DNA of 33,203 nt from Deltaproteobacteria bacterium. Its GTDB lineage: Bacteria > Desulfobacterota > GWC2-55-46 > JAJCZF01. The stretch spans positions 1 to 33,203 of the forward strand of contig JAJCZG010000071.1 in NCBI GenBank assembly GCA_029262475.1, in the 5' to 3' direction. The notes under the pieces are model-generated. The model saw only the letters and a list, made by a program, of their open reading frames with translations. It made no database searches and was not told where the DNA came from. Both the position numbers and the translations under genes were made by a program. This document shows positions 1 through 7,747 of this stretch, piece by piece; positions within the stretch are counted from its first letter, which is position 1; the number at the start of each line of letters is the position of its first letter.

Positions 1-486
1 GGCGGCAAGCGCATAGGAGCCTTTTACATGGCTTACGGCGCCGGTGACGGCCTTTAGGAGGTCTCCGGTAATCTTCAAGTCACGGTTAATGAGGTGGGCG
101 AGTATCTCGGTATCCGTCTCGCTCTTAAATATTGCCCCCCCGGCCTTAAGCTCTTCTCTAAGCGCCAGATAGTTTTCGATTATGCCGTTATGAACGACGG
201 CGACGGAGCCTTCGAGGTGAGGGTGGGCGTTAACTTCAGAGGGGCGTCCGTGCGTGGCCCAGCGCGTGTGTCCGATGCCGGTACTTCCTTCAAGCGGGCT
301 CTCGGAGAGTTTTAACTCAAGCTCTCGTAGCTTGCCAACGCTCCTGGCGAGGTTGATCGAAGCCCCGTCCGGGCTCTGGATGGCGAGCCCCGAGGAGTCG
401 TAACCCCTGTATTCGAGCTTCTTAAGCCCTCCGAGGAGGACTTCGCATGCCTCCCTCGCGCCGCTATATGCTACAATGCCGCACAT
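1..486 (-). CDS. glmS: Glutamine-fructose-6-phosphate aminotransferase, N-terminal part (cut by window edge)
   Basis: GlmS makes glucosamine-6-phosphate from fructose-6-phosphate and glutamine, the first committed step to UDP-GlcNAc for peptidoglycan and lipopolysaccharide. The minus strand from 486 reads MCGIVAYSGAREACEVLLGG, with the nucleophilic Cys directly after Met, as in class II (Ntn) glutamine amidotransferases. Further on are the EYRGYDSSGLA motif, GHTRWATHG, HPH and NGIIENY, all standard for this domain. Only 162 codons are present; the sugar isomerase domains lie beyond base 1. The ATG is 7 nt after the glmU stop, with an AAGGGAAAG ribosome site inside the end of glmU, so the two are one transcription unit in pathway order. 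No glmS ribozyme is expected or possible in such a short gap. Identity is very secure. Confidence 0.96.
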   Translation of the reverse strand, partial: MCGIVAYSGAREACEVLLGGLKKLEYRGYDSSGLAIQSPDGASINLARSVGKLRELELKLSESPLEGSTGIGHTRWATHGRPSEVNAHPHLEGSVAVVHNGIIENYLALREELKAGGAIFKSETDTEILAHLINRDLKITGDLLKAVTGAVSHVKGSYALAA

Positions 487-492
487 ATTATT

Positions 493-1875
493 CTACTTTC
501 CCTTCTTTAAGGGGTTCTTCTTACCTGTGAGGTTCTTTTGTTCCGTCCTCGATAGCGCCAGTGCGCCGTCCGGGACGTCTTCGGTAATGGTGGAGCCCGA
601 GCCGATATACGCGCCCTTCCCGACCGTCACCGGAGCGATTAGCTGGGTAGCGCTGCCTATAAAGGCCCCTTCCTTTATAACCGTCCTGAACTTGTTTTTT
701 CCGTCGTAGTTACAGGTTATCGTCCCTGCGCCGATATTTACGCCGGACTTGATATCCGCATCCCCTAGGTACGAAAGGTGACCTGCCTTCACGCCGGGCC
801 CGATATTCGTATTCTTCACCTCGACGAAGTTCCCTATCCTCGCGCCCTCCTTTAAGACGTTTCCCGGCCGGAGCCTCGCAAACGGTCCGACTGTGACGTT
901 CTTACCCACCTTTGAGTCTTCGATGACGGAGTTGCACTTCACCGTGCTCCCCGCGCCAATGTATGTGTTCTTTATCCGGACATTCTCCTCTATCGTTACG
1001 CCCGTGCCTATCGTCGTTTCGCCTATTAGATGAACGTTTGGAGATATTACCGTATCCCGGCCAATCTTAACCGTGGCGTCGATGTATGTGGCCGCCGAGT
1101 CTATTATGGATACGCCCGAGAGCATGAGAGAGCGGTTAATTTCAGCGCGCACCGTAGAGGCTACGGAGGCAAGTTCAGCGCGGTTATTTATGCCTCGCGC
1201 CTCGCCGGCAGTGGGTATGGTAAGGGCTTTAACCGTAAGCCCCTCTTCCACGGCCATACCGATAAGGTCCGGCAGGTAGTACTCTTCCTGCGCGTTATCG
1301 TTTGTAAGCTTATTTATATTTGCTTTTAAAAATTCGGAGTCCACCAGATATATGCCGCAGTTTACTTCCCGGATAAGGCGTTCTTCTGTCGTTGCGTCCT
1401 TATCTTCGACGATGCCAACGACAGCGCCGCTTTCGTTCCTTTTGATTCTTCCGTAGCCCGACGGGTCTTCTAAGAGGGCGCTCACCAGGCTTATGGCGGC
1501 TTTACTCTTTTGATGGAGCTTCTTTAGCCCCTTAACCGTCTCTTTCCTTACAAGTGGCACGTCGCCCGAGAGTATGAGGATATCTCCCTTAAAGCCTTTA
1601 AGGGGCCCAGCTGCGATCATAACGGCGTGGCCCGTGCCGAGCTGCGGCTCCTGGAGAGCGAAGATAAGACCCTTCTCATCGGCGAAGGTTTCCCTTATCA
1701 TATCCGCCCCGTGCCCGACGATGCAGACAACCGGGTCAATCTTAAGGGTTTTCAGGAGCCTAAGGGGGTAAGCGAGCATTGGCATGCCGCAGATGGGGTG
1801 AAGCACCTTCGGAAGCGACGACTTCATCCTCGTCCCCTTGCCCCCGGCAAGTAATATGGCAGCCGTGTTTTTCAT
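493..1875 (-). CDS. glmU: Bifunctional N-acetylglucosamine-1-phosphate uridyltransferase / glucosamine-1-phosphate acetyltransferase
   Basis: GlmU acetylates glucosamine-1-phosphate and then transfers UMP to give UDP-GlcNAc in the cytoplasm. The N-terminal half carries the nucleotidyltransferase motif LLAGGKGTRMKSSLPKVLHP near residues 9-28, then GTGHAV and the SGDVPL metal-binding segment. The C-terminal half is a left-handed beta-helix of hexapeptide repeats with RLRPG, the NFVEVKN stretch and GAGTITCNYDG near the acetyl-transfer site. I start it at the ATG at 1875, giving 460 residues, the normal family length; an upstream in-frame start would add 12 residues (MTILRCYYILRI) that do not match the family. 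It leads directly into glmS. A palindrome and possible promoter lie immediately upstream. Confidence 0.97.
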   Translation of the reverse strand: MKNTAAILLAGGKGTRMKSSLPKVLHPICGMPMLAYPLRLLKTLKIDPVVCIVGHGADMIRETFADEKGLIFALQEPQLGTGHAVMIAAGPLKGFKGDILILSGDVPLVRKETVKGLKKLHQKSKAAISLVSALLEDPSGYGRIKRNESGAVVGIVEDKDATTEERLIREVNCGIYLVDSEFLKANINKLTNDNAQEEYYLPDLIGMAVEEGLTVKALTIPTAGEARGINNRAELASVASTVRAEINRSLMLSGVSIIDSAATYIDATVKIGRDTVISPNVHLIGETTIGTGVTIEENVRIKNTYIGAGSTVKCNSVIEDSKVGKNVTVGPFARLRPGNVLKEGARIGNFVEVKNTNIGPGVKAGHLSYLGDADIKSGVNIGAGTITCNYDGKNKFRTVIKEGAFIGSATQLIAPVTVGKGAYIGSGSTITEDVPDGALALSRTEQKNLTGKKNPLKKGK

Positions 1876-1879
1876 AATT

Positions 1880-1903
1880 CTTAAGATATAATAACATCTT
1901 AAG
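1880..1903. promoter_or_regulatory. Perfect inverted repeat upstream of glmU, overlapping its possible promoter
   Basis: CTTAAGAT (1880-1887), 8 nt, then ATCTTAAG (1896-1903) form a perfect 8-bp dyad. On the minus strand a TTGACC (1911-1906), 17 nt and TATCTT (1888-1883) could be -35/-10 elements straddling the dyad, although that would put the RNA start almost on the glmU ATG. The dyad has the size and placement of a repressor operator; a leader hairpin is the alternative. No regulator can be named. Confidence 0.45.
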
Positions 1904-1968
1904 ATGGTCAAGGCATTTTACCCTCAGAGGCGTTTACAGGTGGGCTTCTAAAATAAAAAGCCTTGTTT

Positions 1969-1998
1969 TTGACTAAACCCTATTGCATACTGTAAAAT
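1969..1998 (+). promoter_or_regulatory. Probable sigma-70 promoter for ubiV
   Basis: TTGACT at 1969-1974 is separated by 18 nt from TAAAAT at 1993-1998. This predicts an RNA start near 2005 and a leader of about 47 nt before the ubiV ATG at 2052. It faces away from glmU, making the glmU-ubiV gap a divergent promoter region. Confidence 0.5.
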
Positions 1999-2051
1999 GG
2001 ATTTAGCAACTCCTCTATTGCTTTTTCGTTCATTGAGTAAAGGTGTTTAAG

Positions 2052-2954
2052 ATGGAAATTACACTCGGCCCCGTCCTCTACGACTGGCCGAAGGATAGAC
2101 TTAAGGGCTTTTACAAAGAGGCCGCCGGGTGGGATGTGGATACCGTATACATCGGTGAAGTCGTCTGCACCAAGAGGAAGGGGCTCTCCGCTAAAGAGCT
2201 CGGCGAGATAGCCGAAGACCTTACTAAAGCAGGAAAGAAGGTCTACCTCTCCACCCCGGCTGTGGTCGCCACCGAAGATGAACTTGAGCTCGTAAAGGGG
2301 CTCGCCGCCCTCGGCCTGCCAGTAGAAGCAAACGACGCCTCGGCCCTCGCCGTAGCAGAAGCGGGAGGGTTAAAGATCGCCGCCGGACCGCATATTACGA
2401 CCTATAACGCCTCCGGCATGGAGTTCCTTAAGAGCGTCGGCGTGGATAGGGTTACCTTCCCGGTGGAGCTCCCAAAGGAGTCGGTAGCCTTTAATACGGA
2501 AAATACCGACTTAACGACCGAGGTCTTTGCCCACGGTAAAGTACCTCTTGCCTTTTCATGGCGGTGTTATACAGCGCGCTCCTTTGGCCACACGAAGGAA
2601 AACTGCCACTACGAGTGCCGCCAGTTCCCCGAGGGTATGGAGATTAAAGACCTCGATAAGAACCCGCTCTTTACCATAAACGGCACCTCAATACTTAGCG
2701 CCGATACCTATAGCCTCGTAGACAGGGTCGAGGAGCTACGCGAAATGGGTTTAGACGCTCTTAGAATATCCCCGCACCCCGAGCATACGGGTGAGGTAAT
2801 AGAGCTATTCAGAAAGCGGATAGACGGCCTGGTAACGCCAGGCGATGGGGTTAAAGCCGTAAAAGAACTAACCGCAGGCAAGATCTGTAACGGTTGGTTC
2901 ATTGGCGCAGCCGGTAAAGAGTTTTTAATGGAAAACGAAGCGCTGGTGGTGTAG
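2052..2954 (+). CDS. ubiV: UbiV-type U32-family protein of O2-independent ubiquinone biosynthesis
   Basis: UbiV, with UbiU, forms a 4Fe-4S heterodimer that allows quinone ring hydroxylation without O2. The protein opens MEITLGPVLYDWPKD, closely like the UbiV start, followed by YIGEVVCTKR. Counting from the ATG at 2052, cysteines fall at 39, 172, 185 and 189; the C-x12-C-x3-C spacing and Cys39 match the four cluster ligands known for Escherichia coli UbiV (39, 180, 193, 197). The C-terminal NGWFIGAAGKEF also matches the family. I prefer ATG 2052 over the GTG at 2043 because AAAGGTG lies 6 nt before it. Length is 300 residues, normal. UbiU, usually adjacent, is not in the window. The last 11 codons are repeated twice downstream. 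Confidence 0.9.
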   Translation: MEITLGPVLYDWPKDRLKGFYKEAAGWDVDTVYIGEVVCTKRKGLSAKELGEIAEDLTKAGKKVYLSTPAVVATEDELELVKGLAALGLPVEANDASALAVAEAGGLKIAAGPHITTYNASGMEFLKSVGVDRVTFPVELPKESVAFNTENTDLTTEVFAHGKVPLAFSWRCYTARSFGHTKENCHYECRQFPEGMEIKDLDKNPLFTINGTSILSADTYSLVDRVEELREMGLDALRISPHPEHTGEVIELFRKRIDGLVTPGDGVKAVKELTAGKICNGWFIGAAGKEFLMENEALVV

Positions 2955-3110
2955 TCAAGTGTTGGTGGTGCCGCCTAAGCGTATACAGGCGCGAACGGTT
3001 TTTAATGGACAACGAAGCGCTGGGGATCTAGACAAGTATTTAGGAGCAGCCTCCATCAGAAGGTACTTGAAGGACTGGTTTTAATGGAAAACGAGGCGCT
3101 GGTGGTGTAG
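2921..3110 (+). repeat. Three tandem, decayed copies of the ubiV 3' end
   Basis: A 34-nt unit covering the last codons and stop of ubiV occurs at 2921-2954 (in the gene), 2998-3031 and 3077-3110, with start-to-start spacing of 77 and 79 nt. Copies two and three still read as LMDNEALGI-stop and LMENEALVV-stop. The spacers also share short runs (TAG, one base, CAAGT after copies one and two). Copy three is nearer to the gene copy than copy two is. This looks like tandem duplication followed by drift rather than a separate gene. The rest of the gap to 3208 holds only a T-rich run around 3125-3143. Confidence 0.85.
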
Positions 3111-3208
3111 ATAGAGGCGCAGGGTTTTTACCCCTTCTTTTTTGGCAGTATTCCACTGCGAGATTATTCGTAGAATCGATATAAACAATTTTAGTAGGAG
3201 GTTATACT

Positions 3209-3616
3209 ATGAGTGACGTTCTGGATAAACTTATCACGCTCGGCCTCGGCCTTGAGAAGAAGGCCAAGGAGACGCTCTCGGAGCTTCAGGAACTCGGCGA
3301 AGAGGAGAAGAAGGATCACGCAGCCGCTGCGGAAGGAGCCGGAGAGGGCGAAGGCGAAGAGCTCACCTCAAAGAAGAAATTTGAAAACAAGCTCGTCGAT
3401 AACGGCGTAAAGCTCCTTACGGATTTACTCTCTTCGGTATCAGAGTGCAAAGATAAGCTCGACTCAGAGGTCTCCGGCGGCTCGCAGCGTGTCGTCGATA
3501 AGCTAGGCATCGCTACCAAGGACGACCTCGACATCATAATGGAGATGACCAGAGTCGCGAGAGAGAAGGTAGAGGCCCTTGAAAAAAGGGTCGAAGAGCT
3601 TGAGAAGAAGGGATAA
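3209..3616 (+). CDS. Phasin-like / UbiK-like coiled-coil protein
   Basis: This 135-residue protein is highly charged. An N-terminal helical stretch (LDKLITLGLGLEKKAKETL, about residues 5-23) resembles the short phasin-superfamily proteins of delta-type proteobacteria. An acidic Glu/Gly/Ala linker runs about residues 35-52. The C-terminus (from LGIATKDDLDIIMEM to the end) is a heptad-rich coiled coil ending EALEKRVEELEKKG, the arrangement seen in phasins and in UbiK/BMFP accessory factors. No signal peptide or membrane segment is visible. The ribosome site TAGGAGG is excellent. It ends 14 nt before ubiB and lies between ubiV and ubiB, so a UbiK-like role in holding quinone enzymes or lipids together is attractive but inferred. 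A granule-associated phasin is the other reading; no PHA synthase is in the window. Confidence 0.6.
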   Translation: MSDVLDKLITLGLGLEKKAKETLSELQELGEEEKKDHAAAAEGAGEGEGEELTSKKKFENKLVDNGVKLLTDLLSSVSECKDKLDSEVSGGSQRVVDKLGIATKDDLDIIMEMTRVAREKVEALEKRVEELEKKG

Positions 3617-3630
3617 CCCGGCCGGGAGAG

Positions 3631-5286
3631 ATGAAACAGGGCTATAAGAATATACGGCGGCTCCACAGGATAGTCGCTACCCTTATAAAGTACGGTTTCG
3701 GCACCATCGTCGCCGAGATGAACGTTGTGCCGTTTTTTTCCGTAATACAGCGCCTCCTATTCTTCCGGCGAGCGGCCACGGGCGAGAGCGTCCCGGTTCG
3801 CATAAGGCTCGTCCTCGAAGAGCTTGGGCCAACATTTATTAAACTCGGGCAGGTCGCCTCCACGAGGGCCGATCTCTTGCCGCACGACTGGGTTGAAGAG
3901 TTTAAGAAACTCCAGGATATGGTCCCTCCCGCTCCCTTTACCGATATTAAGGCGGTGGTGGAGCGTTCGCTCAAGGGAACTCTCGAAGAAAAATTCGCAA
4001 CATTTGAAGAAGAGCCCGTTGCCTCCGCCTCAATAGCGCAGGTCCACTTCGCCACCTTGAAGGACGGTACCGAGGCGGCCGTGAAGGTCAAACGTCCGAA
4101 GATAGGGCCGGTGATAGAGGCCGATATAGCGGTGATGTACACCATCGCAGGGCTCTTCAACCGTTACGTGCCCGCCGCTCGCCGCTACAGGCCCTTCGAG
4201 GTCGTTAAGGAGTTCTCCAGGATCATTCACATGGAACAGGATATGAGCGTAGAGGCGGGTAACTTCGACCGCTTCGGCCATATATTCGCCGACGAACCCA
4301 GGCTTAAGATCCCCGATGTCTACTGGAAGCTCACCACCGACGAGATCCTTACGATGGAGCGCATCAGCGGGACACCGATGGACGAGTCCGAGCTTATTCG
4401 CGCCAAGGGGCTGGACATAAAGACCGTCGCCCTTGACGGCCTGGAGATATTCTTTAAGCAGGTATTCGAGCACGGCATATTCCACGCGGACCTACACCCC
4501 GGAAATATATTCGTAAGAGACGACGGCGTAATAATATACCTCGACTTCGGCATAGTCGGCAGGCTCGACAGAAACCTCCGGCGCTACCTCGCCTCCATGC
4601 TCTACTACCTCGTGAAGGAAGACTTTCACAATATGGCCGTAGTCCATAAGAAGATGGGGCTTATCGGCAGGGGTGTCGATATCGGTGAGTTCGAGGAGGC
4701 GCTTCGCGATATAGCAGAGCCCCTTATGGGGAAGCAGCTTGAGCATATAAGTGTATCAAGCCTTCTTATTAAACTTATTGAGACGGCACGCCGTTTTGAG
4801 ATGCTCCTTCAGCCGAACCTCCTTCTGCTGCAAAAATCTATGGTGATAATAGAGGGCGTCGGTCGCCAGCTCTACCCCGATATTAACGTCTGGGAGGTGG
4901 CCAAGCCGCTCATATTTAAATGGATGGCGAAGGAGAAATTCTCGCCGAAGGCGGTCTTTAGAAAGGGCGCCGACGACTCGAAGCTTATGCTCGACACCCT
5001 GGTGGCGCTTCCGGGGCAGGCCGGTGAGTTCTTCGACATGGCGATAAACGACGAGCTTAAGATAAATTTTGAACACCACAGATTAGAGGCACTCACAGAT
5101 GAGATAAGAAACAACGGTAAAAGGACCGGGGGCAGTTTTCTCATAGGCTCTCTGGTGCTCGCCTCGTCCCTGGTGACGGTATTTTCCGGGCCGGATGCGT
5201 TTTCTCTTCGCGGTGTACCGGTCCTGGGGCTAGCCGGGTACGCCGTCTCCGCAGTTCTGGCTTTTAGGTTATGGAGGATCAAGTAG
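3631..5286 (+). CDS. ubiB: UbiB/ABC1/ADCK-family atypical kinase-like protein of quinone biosynthesis
   Basis: UbiB is a membrane-anchored atypical kinase-fold ATPase needed for ubiquinone production, thought to help extract lipid quinone intermediates from the membrane. The family KxGQ motif is K71-L-G-Q; the Ala-rich nucleotide loop appears as ASASIAQVH; the catalytic segment HADLHPGN spans 285-292 and the metal-binding DFG starts at Asp305. Two hydrophobic helices close the 551-residue protein (around FLIGSLVLASSLVTVFS and GLAGYAVSAVLAFRLW), the normal membrane anchor. Length is normal. It follows the coiled-coil gene by 14 nt and touches ubiE (1 nt between stop and ATG), so it sits in the quinone operon. 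The same family also occurs in organisms without ubiquinone, so the family call is firmer than the exact quinone. Confidence 0.93.
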   Translation: MKQGYKNIRRLHRIVATLIKYGFGTIVAEMNVVPFFSVIQRLLFFRRAATGESVPVRIRLVLEELGPTFIKLGQVASTRADLLPHDWVEEFKKLQDMVPPAPFTDIKAVVERSLKGTLEEKFATFEEEPVASASIAQVHFATLKDGTEAAVKVKRPKIGPVIEADIAVMYTIAGLFNRYVPAARRYRPFEVVKEFSRIIHMEQDMSVEAGNFDRFGHIFADEPRLKIPDVYWKLTTDEILTMERISGTPMDESELIRAKGLDIKTVALDGLEIFFKQVFEHGIFHADLHPGNIFVRDDGVIIYLDFGIVGRLDRNLRRYLASMLYYLVKEDFHNMAVVHKKMGLIGRGVDIGEFEEALRDIAEPLMGKQLEHISVSSLLIKLIETARRFEMLLQPNLLLLQKSMVIIEGVGRQLYPDINVWEVAKPLIFKWMAKEKFSPKAVFRKGADDSKLMLDTLVALPGQAGEFFDMAINDELKINFEHHRLEALTDEIRNNGKRTGGSFLIGSLVLASSLVTVFSGPDAFSLRGVPVLGLAGYAVSAVLAFRLWRIK

Positions 5287-5287
5287 C

Positions 5288-6040
5288 ATGAAGGAAGAGG
5301 AGAAGACGACCCATTTCGGCTATAAGGACGTGCCGGTGGAGGAGAAGAAGGGGCTCGTAAAGGGGGTATTCGACTCGGTCGCCGGTAAATACGATTTAAT
5401 GAACGACCTGATGAGCATGGGCACCCACCGTATCTGGAAGAGGATCTTGATGGACGAGACGGGGCTTAGACCTGGGCAGAAGGCCCTCGACGTCGCCGGA
5501 GGCACGGCGGATATCGCCATGCTCATGGCTAAAAAAACGGGCCCCGCCGGTAAGGTAGTCGTATTCGACATCAACGCCGATATGCTCCGCTACGGGAGGG
5601 AGAAGACCGTTGACGCGGGTTTTCTCCAAAATATAACCTTCGCCCAGGGCGACGCAGAGGATATCAGCTTCGCGGATAACTCGTTTCACTGCGCAACAGT
5701 CGGCTTCGGCATCCGTAACGTTACCCGTATTGAGAAGGCCTTCCGCGAGATGACGAGGGTCGTTAAGCCCGGCGGGCGCGTCGTATGCCTTGAATTCTCT
5801 CACCCGACGAATACGGCCTTCAGTAAGCTCTACGATAAGTACTCCTTTAGCGTAATACCATTTATCGGCGAGGTGATGACGAAGAACCGCGACGCCTATA
5901 CCTACCTCGCCGAGAGCATAAGGAAGTTTCCCCCGCAGGAAGAGCTTAAGGCAATAATGGAGTCTGCGGGGCTTTACAAGGTGCGCTACCATAACCTCTT
6001 TAACGGCATAGCCGCAATACACACCGGCTTTAAGGTATAA
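5288..6040 (+). CDS. ubiE: Ubiquinone/menaquinone C-methyltransferase
   Basis: UbiE/MenG transfers a methyl group from S-adenosylmethionine to the quinone ring carbon of demethylmenaquinone or the benzoquinol intermediate. The protein has FDSVAGKYDLMNDLMSMGTH at about residues 28-47, the family signature, then the SAM-binding motif I LDVAGGTADIAML and a downstream VVKPGGRVVCLEFSHP motif. At 250 residues it is full length. Its ATG is 1 nt after the ubiB stop and its own stop is 8 nt before ubiT, so expression is coupled. UbiE acts in both ubiquinone and menaquinone synthesis, so it does not decide which quinone is made; ubiV, ubiT and ubiB beside it favour a benzoquinone. Confidence 0.95.
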   Translation: MKEEEKTTHFGYKDVPVEEKKGLVKGVFDSVAGKYDLMNDLMSMGTHRIWKRILMDETGLRPGQKALDVAGGTADIAMLMAKKTGPAGKVVVFDINADMLRYGREKTVDAGFLQNITFAQGDAEDISFADNSFHCATVGFGIRNVTRIEKAFREMTRVVKPGGRVVCLEFSHPTNTAFSKLYDKYSFSVIPFIGEVMTKNRDAYTYLAESIRKFPPQEELKAIMESAGLYKVRYHNLFNGIAAIHTGFKV

Positions 6041-6048
6041 TACCGGGT

Positions 6049-6483
6049 ATGGAAATGGATGAGGCAAAAAAAGATGAGCTTCTCGAAAAGCTCGAGGAGT
6101 TCGCCCTTAAGGGCGTAAGGGGGCCGCTTAAGGTCATCCCCTTGTGGGTGGAGGCTACCGTCTTCGGGACATTCCTGAAGCTCGTTATCGACGCCAACCC
6201 CGACCTTAAGGAACGCCTTCCGGAGCTCGACGGGAGGGTCATGCTATTTGAGGCCACCGACCTAGGGAAGAGCTTTTATCTCTTGATAGAAGGAACCGGT
6301 ATAAGGGTAAGGCCCCACTTCCCCGGCACGCCCGACGCGGTGATGAGGGGGCCGCTAAAGGTACTCGTGCGCGTAATGCTCGGTAAAGAGGACCCGGATA
6401 CGGTCTTCTTCTCTAGAGAGCTTGAGATAAACGGTGACACCGCCGTGGCCCTTCACTTTAAAAATATCCTGAGTTCCATCTAA
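6049..6483 (+). CDS. ubiT: SCP2-domain lipid-binding protein, UbiT-like
   Basis: UbiT is an SCP2-fold protein that binds quinone precursors during O2-independent ubiquinone synthesis, taking the place of the aerobic factor UbiJ. This 144-residue protein has a short helical N-terminus, the LDGRVMLFEATD and YLLIEGTGIRVRPHF strands, and the ending EDPDTVFFSRELEINGDTAV followed by a KNIL helix, which is the typical UbiT/YhbT ending (FF-R-L-I-GDT-x5-KN-L). A short SCP2 domain with this tail, 8 nt after ubiE and in the same operon as ubiV, supports UbiT over a general sterol carrier protein. A start two codons later (MDEAKK) is equally possible, as no strong ribosome site separates them. Confidence 0.8.
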   Translation: MEMDEAKKDELLEKLEEFALKGVRGPLKVIPLWVEATVFGTFLKLVIDANPDLKERLPELDGRVMLFEATDLGKSFYLLIEGTGIRVRPHFPGTPDAVMRGPLKVLVRVMLGKEDPDTVFFSRELEINGDTAVALHFKNILSSI

Positions 6484-6522
6484 CCATAATTTGCGAGGAG
6501 GGGCCGGGGTTGTCACCTTATC

Positions 6523-7059
6523 ATGGGGCAAATATTGGGGGAAAATGTTAAAAGCTTCGTGGCCAATGCGCTCCACTGGATTTCGGCGGCAGTCTTCGTC
6601 TCCACGCTCTCTCTGGGGCTCTACATGACGAGCCTTGAGTTTATGCACCCGTGGTACAATTCGGCCCCCGATTTTCATAAGAGTACCGGAATCGCCGTCT
6701 TCTTCCTCGTCGCCATAAGGAGCGTCTGGAGGTTCTTCTTTATCGAGCCAGCGCCTATCCCCGGGGGGGACTGGAAGCGAAGCGTAGACCCAATCCTCCA
6801 CAGGGGTTTTTATTTCCTCTTCTTTGGTATAACCTTTTGCGGTTACCTGATACCTACGGCAGACGGCAGGGGGGTGGAGTTCTTCGGTTTATTCGAGGTG
6901 CCGGCGCTCTTCTCTTATAAAGAACCACAAGAAGAGATCGCAGGAACGCTTCACCTCTCGCTGGTGTTTTTAACGCTTTGCCTTGCCCTCCTCCACACGA
7001 GGATAAATATAAGAAGGTGCGCCAGTAAGTTTAAGAGCTTATTTAAGCTCTCTTCCTAG
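6523..7059 (+). CDS. Cytochrome b561 family di-heme membrane protein
   Basis: A 178-residue, four-helix membrane protein. Helix 1 carries His18 (ANALHWISAAVF), helix 2 begins with His52 (DFHKSTGIAVFF), helix 3 follows His93, and helix 4 has His144 and His158 (GTLHLSL, LLHTRI). This arrangement fits the prokaryotic b561/CybB group, which moves electrons between quinol and periplasmic or membrane acceptors through two b hemes. It sits between ubiT and a YceI gene; b561 next to YceI is a recurring pair in proteobacteria. A GAGGAGGGG run lies about 20 nt before the ATG, farther than usual, so the exact start is less sure than the identity. Confidence 0.88.
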   Translation: MGQILGENVKSFVANALHWISAAVFVSTLSLGLYMTSLEFMHPWYNSAPDFHKSTGIAVFFLVAIRSVWRFFFIEPAPIPGGDWKRSVDPILHRGFYFLFFGITFCGYLIPTADGRGVEFFGLFEVPALFSYKEPQEEIAGTLHLSLVFLTLCLALLHTRINIRRCASKFKSLFKLSS

Positions 7060-7116
7060 CGGCGCATGGGGCTTCGGATATATAATCAGTTTAATTAATC
7101 GATAAAAGGAGGGGAT

Positions 7117-7701
7117 ATGAAGAGACTTAGCTTATTAGCCGCCTTTGTGATGGCGGTCGTTATTATGCTTCCCGGCGCTCTCAGGGCCGAGGAATACGTC
7201 ATAGACACAAAAAAGTCTCACGCCTTTATAGAGTTTAAGATCTCTCACCTGGGTTTCAGCTGGATCCTCGGGCGTTTTAATACCTTCGAAGGTGAGTTTA
7301 CATTCAATGAAGAGGACCCGGCGAAGTCGAAGGTATCGGTTACGATAGATACGGCCTCAGTTGATACGAACCTTGCCGAGAGGGACAAGCACCTCAGGAG
7401 TGATGAGTTCCTGGACGTAAAGAAGTACCCTAAGGCGAACTTCAAGAGCACCTCTATAAAACTCACGGGCGAGGATACCGCCGTTATAAAGGGAGACTTT
7501 ACGCTCCGCGGCGTGACCCGTGAGATAGAGTTAAATGCGAAGCATATAGGCGCTGGAAAAGACCCGTGGGGAGGTTTCAGGAGGGGCTTCGAGGGGGTAA
7601 CCACCTTCGCCCTCCACGACTACGATATGACATATAACCTCGGCCCGGCATCGAAAGAGATTGAGATATTTATCTCTTTTGAGGGTTTAAAGAAGAAATA
7701 A
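7117..7701 (+). CDS. yceI: YceI-family periplasmic polyisoprenoid-binding protein
   Basis: YceI proteins are lipocalin-like beta-barrels that hold isoprenoid lipids such as ubiquinone-8 in the periplasm. Residues 1-24 form a signal peptide (KRL, then a hydrophobic core, then ALRAEE as the likely cleavage region). The mature part starts YVIDTKKSHAFIEFKISHLG and continues with GRFNTFEGEF, TIDTASVDTN, RDKHLRSDEFLDVKKYP and GDFTLRGVTREI, all standard for the family. Length is 194 residues, normal. AAGGAGGGG precedes the ATG at 7117. Its position at the end of a quinone block and directly after cytochrome b561 suggests it serves that quinone or the b561, which is inference. A terminator-like hairpin follows. 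Confidence 0.95.
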   Translation: MKRLSLLAAFVMAVVIMLPGALRAEEYVIDTKKSHAFIEFKISHLGFSWILGRFNTFEGEFTFNEEDPAKSKVSVTIDTASVDTNLAERDKHLRSDEFLDVKKYPKANFKSTSIKLTGEDTAVIKGDFTLRGVTREIELNAKHIGAGKDPWGGFRRGFEGVTTFALHDYDMTYNLGPASKEIEIFISFEGLKKK

Positions 7702-7747
7702 ATATATATCCCTCTCCGGGATAATCCGTAAGGACCAAAGGCCAAAA

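Noticed and set aside
94..315. Open frame of 73 codons on the plus strand
   Set aside because: It lies entirely opposite glmS, whose motifs are clear; a shadow frame.
3121..3143. Possible terminator AGGG-T-rich loop-CCCCT followed by TCTTTTTT after ubiV repeats
   Set aside because: Stem is only 3-4 pairs; could contribute to termination but too weak to list as a feature.
7034..7051. Inverted repeat AGAGCTT-N4-AAGCTCT at the end of the cytochrome b561 gene
   Set aside because: It is inside coding sequence and not followed by a T-run; not a convincing terminator.
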